Shown here in pieces: positions 43,900 through 52,900 of a stretch of DNA of 64,000 bases (within the stretch, counting starts at the first letter, position 1; every line of letters starts with the position of its first letter). This stretch comes from Maricaulis sp048270265 (lineage in GTDB: Bacteria; Pseudomonadota; Alphaproteobacteria; Caulobacterales; Maricaulaceae), in assembly GCF_048270265.1 (NCBI RefSeq), contig NZ_JBLWTD010000002.1, positions 62,001 to 126,000 on the forward strand, written 5' to 3'. The position numbers and the translations under genes are program-made. A model generated the notes under the pieces. The model searched no databases, was not told the DNA's origin, and was given only the letters and a program-made list of their open reading frames with translations.

Positions 43900-44663
43900 A
43901 TTTTACTCCTGCCTGGCTGGGGGTTCCAATGGCTTCCCAAGACCACAGGAACCGGCCCCCGATCCACGCCATCGGCGCGCCATGGCCACGTCAGTCGCAC
44001 GCCAAAGCCCCGCCACGCGCCTGCCAGAGCGCCTGTCCGGCCCCGATTAGACGGTGCACGGCGCGGCGTTTCAAATAAAAAAGGAGAGGCCGCGACGGGG
44101 CAGGCTCTCGGTCCGGTCCGGTTTTCCATGGCGCCGTGAGCTCCCGCGATTTCCGGGTTTTTGCGCGTTGCCACGCGCTTATCCCCGCCCTCTGCCAATT
44201 ATCCCACGTCATCCCGGCGAAGGCCGGGACCTCGACGTGACAAGCGCGGAGCCCGGTCTATCGAGGTCCCGGCCTTCGTCGGGATGACGATATTTTGGCG
44301 ATGTTATCCCCACCCCGCAAACGTGCGCGCATAATCCAGCCGTTCCGGTCGCACGGGAGGCGTGAGCTCAGTCACTTGCGGCGATCGGGAGCGTGGAGCC
44401 CATCCGCACGGAGGCGTGACAGCCCGAGTTCCGGTGGGGCCATGATCGGGGAAGTGAGGCATTAGGGCTCGACCAATCTTCCACGGTCATTTCGAGGCAG
44501 GGCCCGCGAGGGACCTGAGTAAATCTCCACGTGCGGGACGTCTCGAATGTCTCAACTATTGATTGCGCTAACCGGCATTCGCCGGCGTCCCGCACACCTC
44601 CCAACAAGGGGAGGCCACCTCAAACCTCCAGCGGCGAGCCGCGTGGAGATTTTGGTGCTTCCA
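43900..44663. other. 764-bp intergenic region with palindromic elements
   Basis: No gene is supported. The region holds copy 2 of the 83-bp palindromic repeat (44207-44289). It also holds a nested hairpin with outer arms GTGCGGGACG (44531-44540) and CGTCCCGCAC (44586-44595) and inner stem CCGGC/GCCGG (44572-44576, 44581-44585). The frames that can be translated lack ribosome-binding sites and protein-like composition. Confidence 0.6.
44207..44289. repeat. 83-bp palindromic repeat, copy 2
   Basis: Arms 44207-44235 and 44261-44289 are complementary at 28 of 29 positions around a 25-base loop. The element begins CGTCATCCCGGCGAAGG and ends with its inverse. The ends match the GTCATCC/GGATGAC palindromes that are widely dispersed in alphaproteobacterial genomes. 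It lies downstream of ggt and upstream of the XRE gene, both on the minus strand. Confidence 0.88.
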
Positions 44664-46400
44664 TCAGGGTTGCCGGGCGACACCCTCGCGGCGCGGATCG
44701 GCGCCGCCGATCAGCGTGCCATCCTCGAGCCGCCGCACGATATGGATGCCGGAGATCTCGCCGCGATTGGCGTCCAGCGTGAAACCGAGGCCCTGCAGCC
44801 CGGCGAGGATGGCCGGGTCCATGCCGTTCTCGACCCGCACCACATCGCCATTGGCGACGACATTGGGCAATTCGATCGCATCCTGCGGGGTGAGGCCCCA
44901 GTCGAGCATGCCGACCAGGGTCTTGGCGGTGTAGTCGATGATCGAGGAGCCCCCCGGCGAGCCGGTGGCCAGCACGAATTCACCCTCGGCATCGAACACG
45001 ATGGTCGGCGACATCGAGGAGCGCGGCCGCTTGCCGGCGTCCGGCGCATTGGGGATCATCCGTCCTTGCGCATCGACGGGGACGCGCGAGAAATCGGTCA
45101 GCTGATTATTGAGGAAGAAACCCCCGGCCATGCGATGGCTGCCAAAGACACTTTCCACCGTGGTCGTCATCGAGACGACATCGCCATCATTGTCGACGAT
45201 CACGAAATGGCTGGTGCCGGGCGAGTCCGGCGTCGCGTCGAAACCGGGCACATGGACACCCTCGGGGATGCCGGCCACGACATGGGGTGTGGCGGTGGTG
45301 CCTCTGACCAGGCTGGCGCGCTGGGTGATGTAGTCATCGGCCAGCAGACCCTCGACAGGGACGGTAACGAAATCGGGATCGGCGATATAGGCGTCGCGGT
45401 CGGCATAGGCCAGGCGCGAGGCCTCGATGAAGCGGCGCCAGCCTTCGACTGTCTCCGGTCCGGTGGCCGCCATGTCATAGGGCTCAAGCAGGCCGAGGAT
45501 CTCGTTCACCGTCACACCGCCCGAGGCCGGCGGCGGCATGCCGCACACTGTCCATTGCCGGTAGGGCCGGCAGATGGCCTCGCGCCGCAGTGCCTGGTAG
45601 CCGGCCAGATCGCTGACCGTCAGGCCGCCGGGGCGTGGCTCGTCCTGGACCGCGGTGACAATCGCCTCGGCGAGCGGGCCGGAATAGAGATTGCGCCAGT
45701 CGGCCGCGATGGCGCGGGCGCTTGTCGCATAGGCCGGATTGCGCAGCGGATGGCCGACGGGCAGGGGGCTGCCATCCTCGAGGAAGAAATAGTCCCGCGA
45801 GGCGGGCCATTCATCGAGCGGGGTGCGCGGCGCGGTGCCGGCGATCAGCCCGTGCAGGCGTGGCGAGACGGCGAAACCGTTTTCGGCCAGTTCGATGGCG
45901 GCGTCGAAACCGTCCGACCAGTCCAGTTCGCCATGATCGCCATGGGCCAGGGCCAGCATCGCCACGGCGCCCGGCGCGCCGACGGAATGGCCGGAGAAGA
46001 CCGCATCGTAAAAGCTCAGCGGTTGGCCGTTTTCGTCGAGGAAGAGGTCGGGCGAGGCGCTGTCCGGTGCTGTCTCGCGGCCGTCATAGGCGGTGAGAGT
46101 GCCGGTCCCGGCGTCGAAATACAGCATGAAGGCGCCGCCACCGAGGCCGGAGCTTTGTGGCTCGACCAGGCCGAGCACGCTCTGCACCGCGATCGCCGCA
46201 TCCACCGCATCACCGCCGGCGCGCAGGGCCTCGAGCCCGGCTTCTACCGCGAGCGGGTTGGCGGCCGCGACCATGGCCTGGCTGGTTCGGGTTTCAGCGG
46301 GGGCGCTCGCCGGCGGGGGGGCGATCTCCGCCGCTTCGCCGCAGGCGGCCAGGCTGAGAGTCGATGCCAGTGCGCTCGCACACAGCAGAAAACGGATCAT
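44664..46400 (-). CDS. ggt: Gamma-glutamyltransferase (lipoprotein form)
   Basis: The 578-residue enzyme transfers or hydrolyses the gamma-glutamyl group of glutathione in the periplasm. It is an Ntn hydrolase cleaved to expose a Thr nucleophile, here in GTSHFVIVDNDGDVVSMTTTVE. The N-terminal signal ends in a lipobox (LSLAAC), so it is a lipoprotein. SGLGGGAFMLYFD, the glutamate-binding Arg (YDGRETAP), and SSMSPTIVF...GSPGGSSIIDYT are conserved. Chains of the usual length are present; the gene is complete. Confidence 0.94.
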   Translation of the reverse strand: MIRFLLCASALASTLSLAACGEAAEIAPPPASAPAETRTSQAMVAAANPLAVEAGLEALRAGGDAVDAAIAVQSVLGLVEPQSSGLGGGAFMLYFDAGTGTLTAYDGRETAPDSASPDLFLDENGQPLSFYDAVFSGHSVGAPGAVAMLALAHGDHGELDWSDGFDAAIELAENGFAVSPRLHGLIAGTAPRTPLDEWPASRDYFFLEDGSPLPVGHPLRNPAYATSARAIAADWRNLYSGPLAEAIVTAVQDEPRPGGLTVSDLAGYQALRREAICRPYRQWTVCGMPPPASGGVTVNEILGLLEPYDMAATGPETVEGWRRFIEASRLAYADRDAYIADPDFVTVPVEGLLADDYITQRASLVRGTTATPHVVAGIPEGVHVPGFDATPDSPGTSHFVIVDNDGDVVSMTTTVESVFGSHRMAGGFFLNNQLTDFSRVPVDAQGRMIPNAPDAGKRPRSSMSPTIVFDAEGEFVLATGSPGGSSIIDYTAKTLVGMLDWGLTPQDAIELPNVVANGDVVRVENGMDPAILAGLQGLGFTLDANRGEISGIHIVRRLEDGTLIGGADPRREGVARQP

Positions 46401-46465
46401 GGTACTTGCCCCCTGTCGCAGTCTGGGCACGATAGCGCGAAGCGGCACCAGATGAGAGGCCCTAA

Positions 46466-47467
46466 ATGGCAGTTCCGGGAAAAACCAACACACTGACCGA
46501 TGTCGCCGGCCTCAAGGTCGGCCAGGCTGAGGACGTTGCGGTACAGACCGGCGTCACCGTAATCCTGCCTGATGCGCGCGCCGTCTGCGCCGTCGATGTG
46601 CGCGGCGGTGGTCCGGGCACCCGCGAGACCGATGCGCTCGCCGCCCATACCCTGGTCGATGCGGTGGATGCGGTAGTGCTCTCGGGCGGGTCCTCCTACG
46701 GGCTTGCCGCGGCTGACGGCGTGGCAGCCAGTCTCGGCGCCCGGGGGCGGGGCTTTGAGCTGATGCCGGCTCCGGGCGTGCCGGTCTCGCCGGTCATCCC
46801 CTCGGCCATCCTCTATGATCTCGCCAATGGCGGCGACAAGGCCTGGGGCGAGGAACCGCCCTATCGCCAGCTCGGCAAGGCGGCGCTGGCGGCGGCTTCG
46901 GCTGATGTGCGGCTGGGCCGTGCCGGGGCCGGCTTTGGCGCCCGCGCCGGATCGCGCCCTGGCGGTACCGGTTCAGCCAGCCTGGTCACCGCGGACGGCA
47001 TCACCATTGCGGCGCTGGTCTGTGTCAACAGTTTCGGCTCGGTGACCATGCCGGGCAGTGATGTCTACTGGGCCTGGCCCTGGGAGATTGATGGCGAGTT
47101 CGGCGGCGCCCGCCCGGCCGCGGACTGGTCGGCGACACCGGAAGACTGGGGCGCGGCCAAGATCAATCCCGGTGCCCGCGAGAACACCACCATCGCCTGT
47201 ATCGCCACCGATGCCGTCCTGACACCGGGGCAGGCCCAGCGCCTCGCCATCATGGCCCAGGACGGGCTGTCCCGCGCGATCCGCCCGGTGCACACCCCCT
47301 TTGACGGTGATGTCGTCTTCGCCCTGTCGACGGCACAGCAGGACCTGCCGCAACCGGCCGAATTCACCCTGGCGCGGCTCGGTTCACTCGCTGCAGATTG
47401 CCTTGCCCGGGCCGTCGCACGTGGTGTTCATGCAGCCTCGCAAGCCGGTGTGGCAGAGCGGGTCTGA
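46466..47467 (+). CDS. P1 family peptidase (DmpA-like)
   Basis: The 333-residue Ntn-type aminopeptidase self-cleaves in front of a serine. NTLTDVAGLKVGQAED, the glycine-rich VRGGGPGTRETDAL, VVLSGGSSYGLAAADGV, and the cleavage-site region IAALVCVNSFGSVTMPG match the DmpA/L-aminopeptidase family. It probably removes D- or L-amino acids or beta-peptides. It is divergent from ggt, with 65 bases between, both acting on small peptides. Confidence 0.92.
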   Translation: MAVPGKTNTLTDVAGLKVGQAEDVAVQTGVTVILPDARAVCAVDVRGGGPGTRETDALAAHTLVDAVDAVVLSGGSSYGLAAADGVAASLGARGRGFELMPAPGVPVSPVIPSAILYDLANGGDKAWGEEPPYRQLGKAALAAASADVRLGRAGAGFGARAGSRPGGTGSASLVTADGITIAALVCVNSFGSVTMPGSDVYWAWPWEIDGEFGGARPAADWSATPEDWGAAKINPGARENTTIACIATDAVLTPGQAQRLAIMAQDGLSRAIRPVHTPFDGDVVFALSTAQQDLPQPAEFTLARLGSLAADCLARAVARGVHAASQAGVAERV

Positions 47468-47576
47468 GGCGCTGTGCAAGACGTCTGCGTTTGCCGGTTC
47501 ACGGTACTTGCTTTCGCAAAGGCTCGCGGTTAGGTTCCGCGCCTCCTCGGGGCAATAGACCTTGAGGACATGGCCT

Positions 47577-47653
47577 GCACCGGTAGCTCAGTTGGATAGA
47601 GCACTAGACTACGAATCTAGGGGTCGGGAGTTCGAATCTCTCCCGGTGCACCA
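47577..47653 (+). tRNA. tRNA-Arg (ACG anticodon)
   Basis: A full cloverleaf is visible: 7-bp acceptor stem (47577-47583 with 47643-47649), D arm GCTCAGTTGGATAGAGC, anticodon stem CTAGA/TCTAG around loop CTACGAA (anticodon ACG), T arm GGGAGTTCGAATCTCTCC, and an encoded CCA end. Its 3' part is the integration site of the island that follows; the gene is intact because the inserted element supplies the same sequence. Confidence 0.97.
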
Positions 47654-47657
47654 TTTT
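47606..47657. repeat. attL: 52-bp direct repeat in tRNA-Arg
   Basis: This covers the anticodon-loop to 3' end of tRNA-Arg and four T residues after the CCA. It is identical at all 52 bases to 58489-58540. It is the left attachment site of the island. Confidence 0.93.
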
Positions 47658-47719
47658 TTCCTTTAAAATCAAATGAATATATCGATCAGAAATTTCGGTC
47701 GATATCGAGATTTGTCCCG

Positions 47720-47739
47720 CGGAAACACAACGGAAACAG
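47720..47739. promoter_or_regulatory. Left pair of CGGAAACA repeats (candidate integrase arm site)
   Basis: Two CGGAAACA octamers lie 11 bases apart, start to start (47720 and 47731). The 20-base unit matches the unit at 58342-58361 at 18 positions in the same orientation. It lies about 60 bases inside attL, the usual position for P-arm binding sites of tyrosine integrases. Confidence 0.55.
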
Positions 47740-47948
47740 CCGAGTGTGAGCCGTTGCGGACGAATTTGGGTGTGGAAAATTGCAGGAAGTCAGATGGGCG
47801 CGAGCCTGACAGGACGAAGTCCTAGATATTTTTCGCCCAATGGACCCAGGTGGTGCCTGCACACGCGCACTTCCCCGTCATTAAAGCCATATGGGTAAGA
47901 GAAAGCCGCCCCTCGAACTATCAAGGAACGGCTTTCATGTGGCAGTCG

Positions 47949-48146
47949 TCAGGCCGCTTGACCTGGTCTGTTGATATGGAGCCATGCGTCGAGCTCCCTC
48001 AGCTCGTATCGGATGTGACCATTCTCCAACCGAAGGAACTCGGGTCCGCGACCGGTTGTACGCCATGTCTCCAATGTCTTGAATGAGAAGCCGACATATC
48101 GGGCGGCTTGCTTGGTTGTCAGATAACGTTTCTCAGTTTGCATCAT
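47949..48146 (-). CDS. Excisionase/AlpA-like DNA-binding protein
   Basis: The 65-residue protein has one helix-turn-helix unit, YLTTKQAARYVGFSFKTLETWRTTGRGPEFLRLENGHIRYELRELDAWL. This is the MerR-like HTH_17 type found in excisionases and AlpA regulators. GAGGAG lies just upstream of the ATG at 48146. It is next to the left arm site and faces it, as an excision-directing protein often does. The integrase is at the far end of the island. Confidence 0.85.
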   Translation of the reverse strand: MMQTEKRYLTTKQAARYVGFSFKTLETWRTTGRGPEFLRLENGHIRYELRELDAWLHINRPGQAA

Positions 48147-48425
48147 GTCTCCTCGACTTAAGTTAATGATAGCGTCGCCTGATGACGACCTCGCAATCAA
48201 AACATGTCGTGGATGCAATGTCCTTGGGGAAATTTCTTCATTATTCGCCTACTGAATCAAACACTTAAAAAAGTCCACCCCCGAAAATTCCCCAAATAGT
48301 TGTGCGCCGCGCCGCAGTTTCGTCTTTAGCGGGAGGGGTGTGATAGGGTTTGTTAGGATGCGTCAAGCGTACACACCTCAATATCAATCTGATAAAATAA
48401 AGAAATCGGAAAATATAATGTAAGT
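48147..48425. other. Island intergenic region, AT-rich
   Basis: No gene is recognised. A GT-rich stretch at about 48334-48364 (GGGGTGTGATAGGGT...) resembles a stretch at 58443-58472 close to attR, 24 of 30 positions by eye. The region probably holds the divergent promoters of the excisionase-like and HUH-protein genes. Confidence 0.4.
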
Positions 48426-48932
48426 GTGACGAAAGTGGCAAACCAGATACTCGATGATTACGGAATGGACTTCAACACACCCGTGATGCGGACAGCGGTG
48501 ATTGAGTGGATCGAGGGGGAGCGTTGTGATGTCGCCATTACCTTGGCTTTCAACAAGTCGATGCACCTTGATATTGCGCTGAAACGGCTGTCGCAGTGGC
48601 TGTATCAATTCGAGCACGAAATTCGGAGGTGCCGCCCGAGCCGACTTCCCAAAGACAAGCGGCTTCTCGCGTTCGTAGTCCCTGAACACCAAGCCTCAAA
48701 TATCCACTTCCATTTGGCGATCCGATTGATTGACGGCGAAGACGTGACTCCAGCCAATCTTGATCACTTCTTGGAGGTAGGGAAACGGTTATGGCGTCAG
48801 CTTCAACCGACCGGAACTTGCGATCTTAAGCGCATTTATGATGGGCGCGGCTGGGCCCGCTACATCACAAAAGATCACTACAAATGCGGGACAGAGCTGA
48901 TCCTGAGTCACGATTTTCACCCTGCGGGGTAG
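48426..48932 (+). CDS. HUH-type Rep/relaxase-like protein
   Basis: This 168-residue protein carries the pattern of single-tyrosine HUH endonucleases that start rolling-circle replication or transfer. H-x-H is at residues 94-96 (NIHFHLAIRL), preceded by a core strand (CDVAITLAFN, motif I-like), and a Y-x-x-K motif is at residues 146-149 (ARYITKDHY). The spacing fits the small Rep proteins of plasmids and CRESS elements, but no helicase domain is attached. GTG 48426 has no clear ribosome-binding site; a start at ATG 48465 is possible. A tandem array lies 65 bases downstream. Confidence 0.5.
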   Translation: MTKVANQILDDYGMDFNTPVMRTAVIEWIEGERCDVAITLAFNKSMHLDIALKRLSQWLYQFEHEIRRCRPSRLPKDKRLLAFVVPEHQASNIHFHLAIRLIDGEDVTPANLDHFLEVGKRLWRQLQPTGTCDLKRIYDGRGWARYITKDHYKCGTELILSHDFHPAG

Positions 48933-49967
48933 AGACGGTCGTTTGGCGCGCGACCGGATACGCAGTTGGCCGCTGCAACCAAGCCAGACTTGCAAGCACT
49001 CGAAACACTCGAAACACTCAAAACACTCAAAACACTCAAAACACTCAAAACACTCAAAACATTTTATCAGATCCAATCCGTGAGTCTTGGTGCTTTTCGG
49101 CACCAACGACGCGGTAGCAAGTCTTCGGTCGGCCTCTTCAAAATCATCTGCCGCCCGAAGCCGTGACGAGTGCGACGCTTTTCATCCGGCTCAGAACGCA
49201 AACGCATGATCGACTTTCCAGGAAAATGGGGAGGTAGAAAGACCGACTCTTTCGTTTGTCGCCGGGTAGCGCGCCCTGGCGGCAATGGTAGAGTATTGTC
49301 CAAACGCGGCTCTTGTTCCGATTGCTCTTATCCTAAAGAACCGCAGGTCGTCCGGTGTGAAGGCCCGCCGAAGGCGGTCAGGCCGAAACTCCGGACACCT
49401 GACCGGAGCGAAGCGGAGGTTATGAGCCATCCACCAAATGCCTCTCTCAATCTCTTTCTTGGATCGTGATGGTGTGAGGCCTGGATCGCCCCGAGTGCTG
49501 ATGGGTTGTCGTCACGCTCAGGAGCTTGCCCCGGATGGTTTAGACGACGCGGATCGGTCCAACGCTTTCATTTGGAGAGGGTGCACAAGCGAGCCCAGCG
49601 CACATCGCGTGATGTGTAAATATGTTGCCCCAATCTTGTCGGGAAAAAAGTCTATGGAACAAAGGGTTTTAGTAAATTGCTAATTGTTCGAAGAGGTTGT
49701 CGCTCCCAGCATAATCGATGGCGCGCGACAACCGGCGTTGCTCAACGAGAACTTATTCCGGGAATGCACTTTGTCCCCATACCTAGGTCGCCCATGGTGG
49801 GTGTCCCAACTTGGCGATGCGTCAAAACTGCGCAATGGTCACGCTAACCGCACGGGTTGCAATTGGTTTTGGATTGGCAGACGCGCAGAGTGTCTGCGGC
49901 ATACGCTTCGCCCGCAGGCCGATTCATGGCCAATATTCGGGCAGAAAATGAGTTTGCGAGGGGCGCA
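48933..49967. other. About 1 kb of island DNA without a recognised gene
   Basis: Frames exist on both strands (for example around 49170-49469 and 49438-49971), but none shows a domain, a ribosome-binding site or good codon bias. The region holds the 9-bp tandem array (48997-49059) and small inverted repeats such as CCGCC-GAA-GGCGG near 49357-49369. It could be an origin/transfer region serving the HUH protein. Confidence 0.5.
48997..49059. repeat. Seven tandem 9-bp units (iteron-like array)
   Basis: Two copies of CACTCGAAA are followed by five copies of CACTCAAAA, exactly contiguous, ending in CATTTTATC. The 9-base period keeps a three-codon reading frame (so it can be read as repeating tripeptides on either strand), but no supported gene covers it. 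It sits 64 bases after the HUH-protein stop. Confidence 0.9.
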
Positions 49968-52900
49968 ATGATTTCATCGGTTCACGCACTGCTTGAGTCC
50001 TACCGCGACGCGGCACGGACCGAGCGCGAGAAGGGTACGTATTCGAGCGCTTCGTGCTGGCCTACCTCAAGCACGACCCCATGCAGCAACAGCAATTCTC
50101 GGATGCTTGGACCTATGCGGACTGGGCCGAAATGCAGGGGCTCGACAAGACGGACACCGGCATCGATCTGGTCGCCAAGGTTCGCGACCAAGACGGGTTC
50201 TGCGCGATCCAGTGCAAATTCTACAAGGCGGGCTATTCGGTCCAGAAGCGTGATATCGACAGCTTCTTCACCGCGTCCGGCAAGACTGGTTTTGTCCGTC
50301 GTTTGATCGTCGATACGACCGATGTGTCCTGGTCTTCGAATGCAGAGGGTGCACTGGACGGTCAGGCCATTCCGACAAACCGTATTGGCCTCACGGACCT
50401 TGCCGAAAGTCCCATCGACTGGAATATCTTCGACCGCGACAACAAGATCGAACTGGTCCGCAAAACGCTGAGGCCGCATCAGGTCGAGGCGCTAGAAGCG
50501 GTCGATGCCGGGTTGAAAGACGCGGATCGCGGCAAGATGATCATGGCTTGCGGCACCGGCAAGACCTTCACCTCCCTCAAAATCGCCGAGCATCTGGCGG
50601 GCAAGGGCGGGCGCGTTCTCTATCTCGTGCCATCCCTCGCGCTAATGTCGCAGACCGTGCGTGAATGGACGGCTGACGCGGGCGTGCCCCTGCGCTCCTT
50701 CGCGGTCTGTTCGGATGTAAAGGTCGGCAAGCGCTCGAAGAGTGACGACTACGCGGATATCGAGGTCCACGACCTCGCCTTCCCGGCGACGACCAAGGCG
50801 GACCGACTGGCCGAAAAGGCGGCTCCTGCCGATCCCGAAGTGATGACCGTCATCTTTTCCACCTATCAGTCCCTGCCGGTCATCACGCGCGCGCAGCAGG
50901 ATCACGGCCTGCCCGATTTCGACCTCATAGTTTGCGATGAAGCCCATCGCACGACCGGGGCGAAGATCGATGGCGAGGACGAGTCGAATTTTATCCGCGT
51001 GCACGATCAGGCGCACGTCCGAGGCCATAAGCGGCTCTATATGACCGCGACGCCGCGTATCTATGGTAATGCCGTAAAATCGCGCGCGAGCGAGGCTTCT
51101 GTCGAGCTGTGTTCGATGGACGATGAGGCATTGTTCGGCAAGACGCTGTTCGCCCGCGGCTTCTCCTGGGCTGTCGAGAAAGGCCTGCTCACGGACTACA
51201 AAGTCATCGTGCTGGCCGTGGACGAGAGCATCATCAGCCGGACGGTTCAGTGGCGGCTGCAGGACGCTGACAGCGAGATCAAGCTCGACGACGCGACGAA
51301 GATCATCGGCTGTTACAAGGCGCTGACGAAGGCCGACTTGCAGGAAGACCTCTCCGGAGACGGTCAGCACATGCGCCGGGCGCTCGCATTCTGCCGCGAC
51401 ATCAAGACCTCGAAAATGGTCAAGAACGAATTCGCCAAGGTCGTCGACGAATACCTGAAGCACAATGACGACGAAGACGCCGAGCGTGTGAAGCTTCATT
51501 GCGAGATCGACCACGTCGACGGCACGTACAATGCCAAGGATCGTGGCCGCCTCCTGGAATGGCTCAAAGCCGATGCGGGAGACGAGACCTGTCGCATTCT
51601 CTCCAATGCGCGTTGTCTGTCAGAGGGTGTCGATGTGCCGGCGCTCGACGCCATCCTATTCATGCACCCCCGCAAATCTCAGATCGACGTGGTGCAGTCC
51701 GTAGGACGTGTCATGCGCAGGGCCGAAGGCAAGCGGATGGGCTACGTCATTCTTCCGGTCGGGATTCCGGCCGGGAAGGCCCCGGAAGAGGCGCTGAGTG
51801 ACAACGAGAAATATCGCGTCATCTGGCAAATCCTCAATGCCCTGCGTGCGCACGATGATCGCGTGGACGGCCAAATCAACCAGATGAGCCTCGGCCAGGA
51901 TGTGTCCGAGCGCATCGAAATTGTTGCTGTCGCGGATCAGCTCCCCCAGAAGGCGGCGCAGGCAGAAAATGCTGGAATCGGCTCGGGCGCGGCATCGGGC
52001 GATGATGATCGCCATCATGACCCGCTGGGTGGCCGCGGCGTCCGAGAGCCGGAGCAGATGGCGTTCGTACTGGACGAATTTACGGCAGCGATCCGCGCCA
52101 AGATCGTCAAGAAGTGCGGCACGCGGGATTATTGGGAAGATTGGGCGGTCAATATCGCCGAGATCGCCCAGAACCACATCACGCGTCTCAAGGGCATTCT
52201 GGCGACGCCAGAGACGAAAGCCCGCATCGCCTTTGATGAGTTCGTCGAGGAATTGCAGGATGACCTGAATGACAGCATCACCGAGGACGACGCGGTGGAG
52301 ATGCTGGCCCAGCACATCATCACGCGTCCCGTTTTCGAAACCCTGTTCGAGGGGCACAAATTCACTCAGGAAAATCCGGTCTCACGCGCGATGCAGCGGG
52401 TCCTGGAAGTGCTCGACGAGGCAAACCTGGACAAGGAGTCCAAGGACCTCGAAAACTTCTATGCCAGCGTCCAGCGCCGGGCACAGGGCATCACCGATCC
52501 CAACGCCAAGCAGAAATTGGTGGTCGAGCTATACGACAAGTTCTTCCGCCGCGCCTTCCCGCGCACGACCGAGAAGCTGGGGATCGTCTATACGCCGGTC
52601 GAGATCGTCGACTTCATCATCCACTCGGTGAACGAGGTCCTCCAATCCGAGTTCGGCCAGACGCTGGGGTCGAAAGGCGTCCACATCATCGACCCTTTCA
52701 CCGGCACCGGAACCTTCATCACGCGCCTCTTGCAATCCGGCCTGATCAAGTCGGAGGAGATGGAGCACAAGTTCCGGCATGAAATCCACGCCAACGAGAT
52801 CGTGCTGCTGGCCTACTACATCGCCGCGATCAATATCGAGGCCGTCTATCACGGCATCATGGGCGGGGACGACTACGTGCCTTTTGAGGGCATCTGCCTG

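Noticed and set aside
43900..44206. A small gene upstream of the XRE regulator
   Set aside because: Frames on both strands lack start signals and protein-like composition; the region is better read as intergenic.
44547..46496. A 649-codon open frame on the plus strand opposite ggt
   Set aside because: Antisense to a complete gamma-glutamyltransferase with conserved motifs; no domain of its own.
48997..49059. CRISPR array
   Set aside because: Units are 9 bases and contiguous with no spacers; no cas genes are nearby.
48789..49106. Frame on the minus strand with repeated Glu-Cys-Phe units
   Set aside because: The repeat is the translated 9-bp array; a nine-base period always yields a tripeptide repeat. 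No other evidence for a gene.
49684..49971. Possible 95-residue protein just before the Type ISP gene
   Set aside because: TTG start without ribosome-binding site and no protein-like pattern.
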